Under the pieces are notes generated by a model. It saw only the letters and a program-made list of their open reading frames with translations. It was not told where the DNA came from and searched no databases. Positions 8,295-16,017 of a stretch of 64,000 nt of DNA are shown here, in pieces. How positions within the stretch are numbered: the first letter of the stretch is position 1; every line of letters begins with the position of its first letter. Both the position numbers and the translations under genes were made by a program. The stretch comes from Ideonella sp. MAG2 (GTDB taxonomy: Bacteria; Pseudomonadota; Gammaproteobacteria; Burkholderiales; Burkholderiaceae_C), in NCBI GenBank assembly GCA_004359425.1, contig PTEU01000001.1, positions 160,069-224,068 of the forward strand. The letters run 5' to 3'.

Positions 8295-9333
8295 GCCGCG
8301 TCTCACAGGCTTGGGGCCGGTGGTGGCGCCGCACACTCGGCTGCTCATCTTGGGCAGTTTTCCGGGCGTGGCGTCGCTGCAGGCGCAGCAGTACTACGGC
8401 CACCCGCGCAACCAGTTTTGGCCGCTGATGAGTGCGCTGCTGGCGCAAGACTTGGTGGGCTTGCCCTATGAGCAACGCTTAGCCGCGCTGCTGGCGGCGG
8501 GCGTGGGCCTGTGGGATGTCTACGCCGCTTGCGAACGCCCCGGCAGCCTGGATGCCGACATCCGCGCGGCCGATTTCAACGACCTGCCGGGCTTGATCGG
8601 GCAATTGCCTCAGCTCAAGGGCATTGCCCACAACGGGGCCGAGTCGGCGCGCGGGCGGCGCTTCACCGAAGGCCTGGGCCTGCCCGTGTTCAAGCTGCCT
8701 TCCACCAGCCCGGCCAATGCCAGTTGGTCCTTCGAGCGCAAGCGCGCAGCTTGGGCCCAGGCTTTTGAGGCCTGCCGCTTAGCGGCTCATCTCCGTGGGT
8801 CCGCTCGCGCTCGTCATCGTCATCGTCCTTCGCAGTGCCCTTGTTCCACTCCTCATCAAGCTAACTTCATCATGCCCGCCTTCACACCTGCGCAGATGCT
8901 CTGCGAAACCTCACCCAGCCCCAACCCCGCCGAGCCCAACCGCTGCCACTGGATCTCCGAGCCTGGTGGCCTGACGCAGTTTGGTGCCTATGTGGAAGTG
9001 CTCCAACCCGGCGCGGTTTCCGCCCGCCCGCATTGGCACAGCGCCGAAGATGAAATGGTCTATGTGCTGGAGGGCAGCATCACCCTGGTCGAGGGCGACA
9101 CCGTAACCCTGCTGCACCCTGGTGACGCCGCCACCTTCAAAGCCGGCGTGCCCGTGGGCCACTGCCTGCATAACCGCAGCGCCGCACCCACCCGTTGCTT
9201 GGTGGTGGGCACCCGCGCCCCACAAGACCGCATCACCTACCCAGGGCTAGATCGCGTGTGCGTGCGCGATCGGTCTTTGCCGGATGATTTGTGGGAAGAC
9301 GGGCAGGGGAGAGCGGTGGAGAGTCCGTTCTGA
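8287..9333 (+). CDS. DNA-deoxyinosine/uracil glycosylase (MUG-like) fused in frame to a cupin protein
   Basis: One open frame holds two unrelated proteins. Residues 1 to about 165 resemble the hypoxanthine/uracil DNA glycosylase family: LILGSFPGVASLQAQQYYGHPRNQFW near the start and LPSTSPANASWSFERK near the end of the domain. Residues about 196-348, beginning at an ATG at 8872 (MPAFTPAQML), form a cupin with the metal-site pattern PHWHSAEDEMVYVLEG and PAGVPVGHCLHN-like second motif. The linker (about 30 residues, rich in Arg, His and Ser) looks like translated intergenic sequence. Either the glycosylase lost its stop codon or the cupin is normally started separately at 8872. The ATG overlaps the end of tatD. 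Confidence 0.72.
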   Translation: MAEPRLTGLGPVVAPHTRLLILGSFPGVASLQAQQYYGHPRNQFWPLMSALLAQDLVGLPYEQRLAALLAAGVGLWDVYAACERPGSLDADIRAADFNDLPGLIGQLPQLKGIAHNGAESARGRRFTEGLGLPVFKLPSTSPANASWSFERKRAAWAQAFEACRLAAHLRGSARARHRHRPSQCPCSTPHQANFIMPAFTPAQMLCETSPSPNPAEPNRCHWISEPGGLTQFGAYVEVLQPGAVSARPHWHSAEDEMVYVLEGSITLVEGDTVTLLHPGDAATFKAGVPVGHCLHNRSAAPTRCLVVGTRAPQDRITYPGLDRVCVRDRSLPDDLWEDGQGRAVESPF

Positions 9334-9954
9334 GATGGGGCTTCGGCGTGCTGGTCTGATTGATTGGTGGCTTGTTTGCTGGAGCGCGTGTTCGGGTGTT
9401 CGCGTGCGCTGGCGCAGGCCATGGCCCGGGGCTCATGTCCCGGTGGTCGGCTTGCGCCGACTTCCCTGCGGTGCTCGGTCCAGGGCGTGCGCCGTCAAAC
9501 TCCCTCCGCTCGCCTTTGGCTCGCTGTGGTCAAACAATGACGGCGAGTATGTTCTTGAAGCGCGTGAGTACACGCGCCACGCCCTTTCCCTGCGCGCCTC
9601 GGCACCTCAAAATCGCCCCGAGCCATGGCCTGCACCAGCGCAAGTCCATATCGGCATTGGCCTGCTCAGGCGAGCGCTCTGATGCTCGGGCTTTGCATTC
9701 AAGGAATCTATGCTTGGTGGTATTCGGTTCGTGCCGACGAGGCTTTCATGGGGCCTGAACTCGGGGAGGAACCTCGGCAGTGTGAGAACGCCGCTTCCGG
9801 CAACCAAATGCGCTGAGTGAGAATACCGGAGGCAAGGCGCCAGTTTTTCACTGAATGTTTCGGACAGCTAGCGCCTAGCGTTACACAGACTGGAGTTGTT
9901 GTTACACAGCAATTCTGTTGTCCCGAATCATGGTCGGTCATCTAGAGACAAAAC
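9334..9954 (+). other. Intergenic region of 620 bases with small palindromes and no convincing gene
   Basis: Open frames here lack protein character. Two adjacent hairpins are visible: CCGGG (9426-9430) with CCCGG (9439-9443), and GTCGGC (9446-9451) with GCCGAC (9456-9461) around a TTGC loop. The sequence that follows, with several spurious frames, resembles from memory a dispersed intergenic element found in Comamonadaceae genomes. From about 9800 the base composition becomes more AT-rich towards the next gene. Confidence 0.4.
9426..9461 (+). repeat. Pair of tandem palindromes, possible REP-like unit
   Basis: Two perfect short hairpins lie back to back: five-base arms around eight bases, then six-base arms around a four-base loop. 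This layout is typical of repetitive extragenic palindromes, but no second copy was identified in the window, so the repeat status is inferred. Confidence 0.3.
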
Positions 9955-10320
9955 ATGAGTATTGCCGCAGCGCAGGCCAGCAAGTTTTTTGAGCAGGTAG
10001 CAACCGAAAGGCTTGTGTTTACCTTTACTGAAGCTGACGAGTTCCTGGTCTTTCCGGTTGGCGGCAATGAGGTTGTCCCGTTTTGGTCCAGTCGAGCGCG
10101 GCTAGAGAAGATACAAACAACTCATCCCAAATACGCCAAGTTTTCGATAACACAAATGTCGCTTGACGAGTTTCTTGCCAAGACGCTTCCCGACTTGGAA
10201 GAAGAGAGTATTCATGTGGGGGTTAACTGGTCAGGATCGCGCCTCGTCGGCTACGACGAAGATGTTGCCAGCGTCCGCCGCAATCTGGAGTATTGGTTAG
10301 AAAGGCGAAGCAATGGCTAA
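9955..10320 (+). CDS. DUF2750 domain protein
   Basis: A 121-residue soluble protein with the DUF2750 pattern: an N-terminal FFEQVATERLVFTF helix region, a central FPVGGNEVVPFWSSRARLEKIQ segment, and VGVNWSGSRLVGYD near the C-terminus. Function is unknown; family members occur singly or as cassette-like accessory genes. The gene is visibly more AT-rich than its neighbours, which suggests acquisition. It starts at an ATG after a long non-coding stretch and has no operon partner. Confidence 0.78.
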   Translation: MSIAAAQASKFFEQVATERLVFTFTEADEFLVFPVGGNEVVPFWSSRARLEKIQTTHPKYAKFSITQMSLDEFLAKTLPDLEEESIHVGVNWSGSRLVGYDEDVASVRRNLEYWLERRSNG

Positions 10321-10869
10321 CCAGCGCATCAAAGCCATTCGCTTCGCTCACTCGATCGAACATCGATACGTGCTCGCACGTCGCGTTATGCGCAGCGTTG
10401 TGTCGGTGACTTGTTCGGCAAACCTGCCAGATGAGTATCTGACCTCCATAGGCCGACCCGTGCCACCCCACTCAACGCCCTGGTGCGGGGTGGGCCCCAG
10501 GGCGAATTGAGAGGCGCCGATGCCTGCAGTGCGAAGGTACGCGGCCCTGGTCGTGTTTCTCGCAAGTCCATCGTCTTTGGCCCGCCCTGATCTCAACAAG
10601 CACCAAGCGTGATGCCGCAGTGACGCGGGCGTTCCCAGAAGCGAAGTATTAGGGGGAGGCGGCGGCCGCAGGCCGACGACGGAGGACATGAGCGGAGGGG
10701 AATGGCTGCGGCGCTGCGGTGCTGAACCCCTTGCAAGAAGCAGCTCACGGACACCACGACGCTTGAGCCATCAGCTTTGGCACCCGCACCTTGCCATCAC
10801 AGCGCACCGACTCTCCAGAAAGCAAGCGCCGGCCCTTCTAAGACTTCCTTCAGCCCCACCCCCGACCAT
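10321..10869 (+). other. Intergenic region, about 550 bases, no gene recognised
   Basis: No frame here looks coding on either strand. The first 70 bases after the DUF2750 stop end in a CGTTATGC core and could be weakly likened to an integron attC site, but the expected complementary inner arms are not present. The middle (about 10620-10700) is a G-rich stretch that resembles intergenic repeats of this bacterial group from memory. The right end leads into the hairpin before the cytochrome operon. Confidence 0.35.
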
Positions 10870-10900
10870 GACAACCTGTTCACTGCATTCACAGGTTGTC
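10870..10900 (+). promoter_or_regulatory. Perfect 10-base inverted repeat just before the cytochrome c start
   Basis: GACAACCTGT (10870-10879) pairs exactly with ACAGGTTGTC (10891-10900) around an 11-base loop. The right arm ends four bases before the ATG at 10905, so the only purine-rich ribosome-binding candidate (AGGTT) is inside the stem. It could be an operator or an RNA hairpin that limits translation; there is no T-run that would suggest a terminator. Confidence 0.5.
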
Positions 10901-10904
10901 TGTC

Positions 10905-11291
10905 ATGCGTCACCGCCTTCTTCTCGTAGCCTGCTTGGCCACCGCCAGCATGGCAGCGCAGGCCGCTACCCCGGCTGAGCTGCAAGCGGCCTATACCGCC
11001 CAAGCGGGCAGCCCTGCGCAGGCTGCGCGCGGCCAGGCCTTCTTCACCAGCACACACGGTAAAGAATGGTCTTGCGCCTCTTGCCATGGCGTGAAGCCCA
11101 CGGGCCAAGGCAAACATGCCGCCACCGGCAAGACGATTGCGCCGCTGGCGCCGGCCTTCAACCCCGAGCGCTTCACCGACAACGCCAAGGTGGAGAAGTG
11201 GTTTCGCCGTAATTGCAACGACGTGGTTTCGCGTGAATGCACAGCCGCAGAAAAGGCGGATGTGCTGGCCTGGCTGCAAACCTTGAAGTGA
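10905..11291 (+). CDS. DUF1924 family periplasmic cytochrome c
   Basis: A monohaem c-type cytochrome exported by a Sec signal peptide (MRHRLLLVACLATASMAAQA). The haem site is CASCH, about residue 58 of the precursor, followed by the DUF1924-type core (GKTIAPLAPAFNPERF) and a C-terminal helix ADVLAWLQTLK. It heads an operon with a diheme cytochrome c and a cytochrome b, which together look like a small membrane electron-transfer module. The ATG at 10905 is preferred over an upstream TTG because it starts the signal peptide directly. Substrate or partner unknown. Confidence 0.88.
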   Translation: MRHRLLLVACLATASMAAQAATPAELQAAYTAQAGSPAQAARGQAFFTSTHGKEWSCASCHGVKPTGQGKHAATGKTIAPLAPAFNPERFTDNAKVEKWFRRNCNDVVSRECTAAEKADVLAWLQTLK

Positions 11292-11390
11292 TTTCATCTC
11301 CAAATCATCCGTGTCGTTGTTGCTTTGCGTCGCCGTGCTAAATCACTGTCTTCGGCTTCGCGCCTAGACACGAACGATTTGGAAATGAAA
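11292..11390 (+). promoter_or_regulatory. 99-base intergenic segment framed by a long nested inverted repeat
   Basis: The entire gap between the two cytochrome c genes is palindromic at its ends. A 15-base arm at 11292-11306 pairs with 11376-11390 with one mismatch; three bases further in, CGTGTC (11310-11315) pairs exactly with GACACG (11367-11372). The right arm contains the GGAAATGAA ribosome-binding region and touches the next start codon. It may be a translational control hairpin in the operon mRNA, or a small palindromic mobile element that landed there. Confidence 0.6.
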
Positions 11391-11878
11391 TGAAAGCCCC
11401 CACCATGATCCTCTCTCACTTAACGCGCCTGGCCACCTTGGCAGCGCTGTGCACCAGCACATTGGCCACCCTCGCCTGGGCCGACGACCACGGCCCGCGC
11501 GTGCCGCTGCTGCCCACCTACAAAGCCGAGTGCTCAGCCTGCCATGTGCCCTATCCGGTGGGCTTGTTGCCCACGGCCTCTTGGCAGCGCTTGATGACCC
11601 ACTTGCCCAAGCACTTTGGCACCGATGCCTCTTTGGATGCGGCCACCACCGAACAGATCAGCGACTGGCTGATGGCCAATGGCGGTGGCCGACGTGCGGC
11701 CGAGGCTCCGCCTGAAGACCGCATCACCAAAGGCCGGTGGTTCATCCGCGAGCACAGCGAAGTCGCTGCCGATGTTTGGAGGCGCCCCGCCATCAAGAGC
11801 GCTGCCAATTGCGCGGCCTGTCACACGCAGGCGGCTGAAGGCAGCTTCCGTGAGCGCGACATTCGAATTCCCAAGTGA
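11390..11878 (+). CDS. Periplasmic diheme cytochrome c
   Basis: A 162-residue exported cytochrome with a Sec signal peptide ending near LAWA. Two haem-binding sites are seen: CSACH near residue 46 and CAACH near residue 143; the segment between has the SDWLMANGG and RWFIREH pattern of the family often named diheme cytochrome c. The second haem motif lies close to the C-terminus. It is the middle gene of the cytochrome operon, followed nine bases later by the cytochrome b. An internal ATG at 11405 is an alternative start that also precedes the signal peptide. Confidence 0.88.
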   Translation: MKAPTMILSHLTRLATLAALCTSTLATLAWADDHGPRVPLLPTYKAECSACHVPYPVGLLPTASWQRLMTHLPKHFGTDASLDAATTEQISDWLMANGGGRRAAEAPPEDRITKGRWFIREHSEVAADVWRRPAIKSAANCAACHTQAAEGSFRERDIRIPK

Positions 11879-11886
11879 GAACCGCG

Positions 11887-12621
11887 ATGACTGACAACAC
11901 TGCCCCACGCATCTTGGTCTGGGACTGGCCGACCCGCGTGTTCCATTGGCTGATGGTGCTTTGCTTTGCCGGCGCCTGGCTCACCTCAGAGAGCGAGCGC
12001 CTGCAACTGGTGCACATCACCCTGGGCTACACCATGGCCGGCTTGGTGGCCTTTCGGGTGCTGTGGGGCCTGATGGGCACGCGCTATGCGCGTTTCACCA
12101 GCTTTGTGCGCGGCCCTGCGGCTGCAGTGACCTATGTCAAGGGCGTGATCGCCCGCGAGCCTCAACATCATGTGGGGCACAACCCGGCGGGGGCCTATGC
12201 CGTGCTGGGCTTGTTGGCGCTGGGCGCGGGGGTCACTTTGACGGGCTGGCTCAATGACAGCGGCGATGCGCCGCATTGGTTGGAGGACGTGCATGAGTTG
12301 CTCGCCACCGGCATGCTGACCCTGGTGGCGGTGCATGTGCTGGGCGTGGTGGTGGGCAGTTGGGCCCACCGAGAGAACCTGGTGCGTGCCATGTTCACCG
12401 GGCGCAAGCAGGGCAGCCCCGACCAAGCCATTCGCAGCGCCTGGGCCACGGTGGCTGCGCTGATGCTGTGCGCGGTGTTGGGCTGGTGGGCGTGGCAATG
12501 GCAACATGCCCCGAGCGCCGCAGGGTCGCCAGGGGCGGTGCCCAGCGCGGCAGCCCCCAGCACGGTGGTGGCGTGGCTGACCGCCCTGAAGAGTGAGCAC
12601 GATGACAATGACGACGATTGA
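11887..12621 (+). CDS. Cytochrome b/b6-domain membrane protein (b561 / hydrogenase b-subunit type)
   Basis: A 244-residue integral membrane protein starting RILVWDWPTRVFHWLM, the classic first helix of the Ni/Fe-hydrogenase type cytochrome b family with a haem-ligand histidine. Four core helices are visible, with further histidines in VHITLGYT, VHELLATG and VAVHVLG as probable haem ligands. A fifth C-terminal segment (WATVAALMLCAVLGWWAW) and an acidic tail (EHDDNDDD) follow. It would pass electrons between quinol and the two periplasmic cytochromes encoded upstream. The ATG at 11887 is chosen over 11875 because it begins the conserved N-terminus. Confidence 0.88.
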   Translation: MTDNTAPRILVWDWPTRVFHWLMVLCFAGAWLTSESERLQLVHITLGYTMAGLVAFRVLWGLMGTRYARFTSFVRGPAAAVTYVKGVIAREPQHHVGHNPAGAYAVLGLLALGAGVTLTGWLNDSGDAPHWLEDVHELLATGMLTLVAVHVLGVVVGSWAHRENLVRAMFTGRKQGSPDQAIRSAWATVAALMLCAVLGWWAWQWQHAPSAAGSPGAVPSAAAPSTVVAWLTALKSEHDDNDDD

Positions 12622-12638
12622 CGAGGGCAGAGGGCGGT

Positions 12639-13316
12639 ATGCGAATCTTGTTGGCTGAAGACGATGCTCTGTTGGGCGATGGCCTGCGCAACGGCTTGCG
12701 CCAACATGGCTTTCAGGTCGATTGGGTGCGCGACGGCGAAGCCGCCCAGCGCGAGCTGCGCGCCCAGCCCTACGCCGCCGCCGTGCTGGACTTGGGCCTG
12801 CCCCGCCTGGATGGCCTGGACGTGCTGGCGCAGATCCGCCAAGCCGGCGTGACATTGCCCGTGCTAGTGCTGACGGCGCGCGACGGCGTGCCCGACCGCA
12901 TCAAGGGCTTGGACTTGGGGGCTGACGACTATGTGGTCAAGCCCATTGACCTGGACGAGTTGGCCGCGCGCCTGCGAGCCTTGGTGCGCCGCGCCCATGG
13001 CCAGCCCACCGAAGTGTTGCGCGCTTGGGGCGGTGTGAGCTTAGATGTATCGGCCCGCAGCGTGGCCAAAGACGGGCAGGCCGTGACCCTCTCGACCCGC
13101 GAGTTTGATTTGCTGCAGGCCATGGTGCTCAAGGCTGGCCGCGTGCTCACGCGTGAACAACTGGAGCAGCATCTCTACGCCTGGGGCCAGGAGGTGGAAA
13201 GCAATGCCATCGAAGTCCACATTCACCACCTGCGCCGCAAGCTGGGCAGCGACCTCATTCAGACGGTCCGTGGCGTGGGCTATGTGCTGCGCAAAGAGGA
13301 CAATCCCGCCGCATGA
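12639..13316 (+). CDS. OmpR-family response regulator, QseB-like
   Basis: A 225-residue two-component regulator. The receiver domain carries the acidic pair in LLAEDDALLGDGL, the phospho-acceptor aspartate in VLDLGLPRLDG (about residue 51), the T in VLTARD and K in VVKPID. The C-terminal winged-helix domain ends in IEVHIHHLRRKLG and VRGVGYVL, diagnostic for OmpR/PhoB DNA-binding domains. It follows the cytochrome operon closely and overlaps its cognate kinase by four bases. The ATG of MRILLAED is used, 21 bases inside the open frame. With the kinase broken, phosphorylation would depend on another donor. Confidence 0.92.
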   Translation: MRILLAEDDALLGDGLRNGLRQHGFQVDWVRDGEAAQRELRAQPYAAAVLDLGLPRLDGLDVLAQIRQAGVTLPVLVLTARDGVPDRIKGLDLGADDYVVKPIDLDELAARLRALVRRAHGQPTEVLRAWGGVSLDVSARSVAKDGQAVTLSTREFDLLQAMVLKAGRVLTREQLEQHLYAWGQEVESNAIEVHIHHLRRKLGSDLIQTVRGVGYVLRKEDNPAA

Positions 13317-14358
13317 CGGGCGTTCCCTCCACTTCCACGTCACCCCAGCGTTGGGCTTGGCCGGCCTCTCTGCAAGGGCGGCTGATGGCCGCAGCCCTGG
13401 GCCTGCTGGTGGTGGTGTGGAGCGCCACGGCCTTGGCCACCTGGGCCGACGCGCGCCATGAGCTGGACGAGTTGCTGGACGGCCACTTGGCCCAAGCCGC
13501 CGCCTTGTTGGTGGTGCAGCAGGCGCACGAGATCGAAGAGCTGCAAGAAGACGAAGACAACCATGAGCGGCGGGGTGTCGATGCGCCCTCGCTGCACCGC
13601 TATGCGCCCAAGGCCGCGTTTCAGGTCTGGCATGAGGGGCAGTTGGTCTTGCGCTCTTCCGGGGCCCCGGCGCAACCCATGGGGCCAGACGGGCAGCATT
13701 TCAGCCAAGGCTTTGAGACCATCACCATTGCGGGTGAGCGCTGGCGCGTCTTCACCACGCGTGGTGCTGAGCAAGACGTGCAGGTCTATGTGGCCGAGAT
13801 GGTCGACTATGCGACCGCGCCACCCATTTGGTGACGCAGTTGCTCACCTTGTCGCGTTTGGAAGCTGCGGGCAAAGCGGGCTTGGTGCCGCTCGATGTGG
13901 CCCAAGTGGCCCAACGTGTCTTGGCCCAAGCCGCGCCGCAAGCCCTGGCCAAAAATCAGCAGTTGTCGCTGCAGGTCGGTGAGGGCAGCGATGATGATGA
14001 AGATGCCCCACTGCCCCCCGTGCCCGTGCAAGGCCTGGAAGCCTTGCTGGAGGTCTTGCTGCGCAATCTGGTGGACAACGCCATCCGCTACGCCCCTGCC
14101 GGTGCGCAAGTCCAAGTGCAACTTCAGCCTGTGCCTGGCGGCGTCGTGCTGTGCGTGGAAGACAGCGGCCCCGGCATGACAGACGCCGACATCGCCCGCC
14201 TGGGTGAGCGCTTCTTCAGGGTGCTGGGCACCGAGCAAACTGGCAGCGGCTTGGGCTGGTCCATCGTGCGGCGCATTGCGGCATTGCACCACGCAGAGTT
14301 GTCGGTGCAGCGCTCCCCTGGCTTGGGCGGCTTGAGAGTGACTGTACGGCTGGTTTGA
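13313..14358 (+). pseudogene. QseC-like sensor histidine kinase, centre deleted with frameshift
   Basis: The N-terminal piece (MTGVPSTST... to VAE near 13800) has the first membrane helix (about residues 19-42) and a periplasmic sensor domain. It then runs out of frame and stops at 13834. A different frame resumes at CDRATHLVTQLLTLSRLEA near 13810 and carries the ATPase domain: NLVDNAIRYAP (N box), EDSGPGM (G1) and GSGLGWSIVRRIA (G2). About 120-150 residues are missing: the second membrane helix, the HAMP linker and the HisKA helix with the phospho-accepting histidine. Both halves otherwise look well conserved, suggesting a recent event or an assembly fault. Confidence 0.87.
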
Positions 14359-14375
14359 CGCTGCATAATCGTCTG

Positions 14376-14538
14376 GCGACCGTTGCGCAAGTGTTTCGCG
14401 AGACCGTTCTTTTCAAGAGCACTCGCACAGCGGGGTTCCCCCGTCTGTTGAATTGTGTTGTGGCCACCGAGGCGTGATCGACCTGGCGACCCGTCGCCAA
14501 CCAGATCACGCATCACCTGCAGGTTGTGTAGCGGTCGC
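14376..14538 (+). ncRNA. Candidate retron msr-msd RNA upstream of the reverse transcriptase
   Basis: The gap before the reverse transcriptase is full of inverted repeats in the order expected for a retron RNA. Outer arms GCGACCG (14376-14382) and CGGTCGC (14532-14538) would play the role of the a1/a2 repeats. Inside are three hairpins: GCGAG/CTCGC (14398-14402 with 14422-14426); ACAGCGGGG with CCCCG, a bulged T and CTGT (14427-14448); and a long one, GCGTGATC (14472-14479) with GATCACGC (14504-14511), capped by TGGCGA/TCGCCA around CCCG. The outer arms are only seven bases, and the branching guanosine and msd limits cannot be fixed by eye. Confidence 0.45.
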
Positions 14539-14553
14539 ACCCTTCGCGCAGAC

Positions 14554-15897
14554 GTGAGCACTTCAAGACTTCAACGACAGACCGCCCTGGCCTTGGCCCG
14601 TGCCATGCAAGCGGGGCCTCGCACACCCCAGGGCTTGGCGGCCCGTATGCGCGCTTGCTTGGGGTGTGCCGAGCATCCGTGGATCACTGCCTTGTCGGCC
14701 CGCTGCGCGCGCATGGCCGCAGAGCGTTGGCAGCGTTTGAGTGCCAGAGCCCTCGCCGGCCTGATTGAGCGTGACGCAGGGTTCGAGCATGCGTGGCAGC
14801 AAGACCCCCGCCCCTTTGTTCGGCGTTACATCCTGCGACCGGGTGGCCACTTGCGGACTGCCCCTTTAGGCCTGGACACCGTTGAGCGCCCCGCCTGGAC
14901 CGATGAGGCCGCCCTTGCCCAGGGCCTGGGCCTTAGCGACGCTGCGCTGTGGCGGCTGACGCTGCCCACGCCGTGGCAGCGGGCCGCACCGCTCTCGCAG
15001 CAGCACTACGCGTGGCGTTGGCAGCTCAAGCGGCATGGGGGCTGGCGTCCGCTGGAGGTGCCTGCGGCCTATCTGCGTGCCGCGCAGCGCAAGCTGCTCA
15101 AGCATCTGTTGGACGGCATCCCACCGCACGAGAAGGTGTATGGTTTTGTTCGAGGACGATCGGTCATCGACCACGCGCAGGTCCACACGGGTCAGCCCGT
15201 GGTCATCAAGTTTGATCTGCAAGACTTCTTCACTTCGATCAAGGCGTCTCGGGTGCATGCCCTCTGGACGACTTTGGGCTATCCAGAGACGGTGGCGACC
15301 TTGCTCACGCGCCTGTGCACCGTCGCTACCCCTGAGCCGGTGCTGCAGCGGTGGCGTCAAGAGGGTGGGGCCACCTGGCATCAGGTGCTGAGGGCGCGGG
15401 AGCCGCATCTGCCGCAAGGCGCGCCGACCTCTCCGGCGCTTGCCAACCTCAGTGCCTTTCGACTCGACCTGCGCTTGGATGGGCTGGCACAGGCCTATGG
15501 TGCGCGCTACTCACGCTATGCCGACGATGTGGTGATCTCTGGCCCGCGTGCGCTACTGGCGGCCCGTGGCCGTTTGGAAGCGGCGGTGCAGGGCATCGTA
15601 GAGGCGGAGGGCTTCGCCTTGAACCAACGCAAAACGCGATGCGAAACCCAAGCCAGTCGCCAAACGGTTTGCCACATCGTGGTCAACCAGCGCCCCAACG
15701 TGGCACGCAGTGAGTTCGATCGCCTGAAGGCCATCCTTCATGGCTGCCTTCGAGAGGGCCCATCGGCCCACAACCGCGCGGGTCTCGCCGATTGGCGTGC
15801 GCATCTGCACGGCCGGGTGGCGTGGGTGGCACAGTTGAACCCTGCCAAGGCCAAGCGGCTGCAGGCCATGCTGCAACACATTGACTGGGCCTTGTGA
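14554..15897 (+). CDS. Retron-like reverse transcriptase
   Basis: A 447-residue RNA-directed DNA polymerase (counting from GTG 14554) with an N-terminal helical extension of about 130 residues as in myxobacterial-type retron RTs. Palm motifs: FDLQDFF (about 220-226), LPQGAPTSPALAN (286-298) and the catalytic YADD (322-325). The retron-specific regions are present but altered: HAQVH where NAxxH is usual, and VCHIVVN where VTG is usual, then RPNVARSEFDRLKAIL. No accessory effector gene is obvious next to it. The start is uncertain: GTG 14554 fits just after the predicted RNA, ATG 14605 is an alternative, and the frame is open back to 14455. Group II intron maturase is unlikely, as no X or endonuclease domain follows. 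Confidence 0.88.
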   Translation: MSTSRLQRQTALALARAMQAGPRTPQGLAARMRACLGCAEHPWITALSARCARMAAERWQRLSARALAGLIERDAGFEHAWQQDPRPFVRRYILRPGGHLRTAPLGLDTVERPAWTDEAALAQGLGLSDAALWRLTLPTPWQRAAPLSQQHYAWRWQLKRHGGWRPLEVPAAYLRAAQRKLLKHLLDGIPPHEKVYGFVRGRSVIDHAQVHTGQPVVIKFDLQDFFTSIKASRVHALWTTLGYPETVATLLTRLCTVATPEPVLQRWRQEGGATWHQVLRAREPHLPQGAPTSPALANLSAFRLDLRLDGLAQAYGARYSRYADDVVISGPRALLAARGRLEAAVQGIVEAEGFALNQRKTRCETQASRQTVCHIVVNQRPNVARSEFDRLKAILHGCLREGPSAHNRAGLADWRAHLHGRVAWVAQLNPAKAKRLQAMLQHIDWAL

Positions 15898-16017
15898 GCG
15901 CCGTTCTGTACCGGGTTTTCTGCGGTTCGTCCCGGCGCCAAAGCGCTCTATCGCAATAGCCTGGCGGGCCGAGCACGGAGCTTCTACAGTTCAGCCATCA
16001 ACTCACCGGAGCCTCAC

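Noticed and set aside
10321-10400. Integron attC site after the DUF2750 gene
   Set aside because: A GTTA-type core is present, but the inner arms expected to be complementary are not, and no integrase is in the window.
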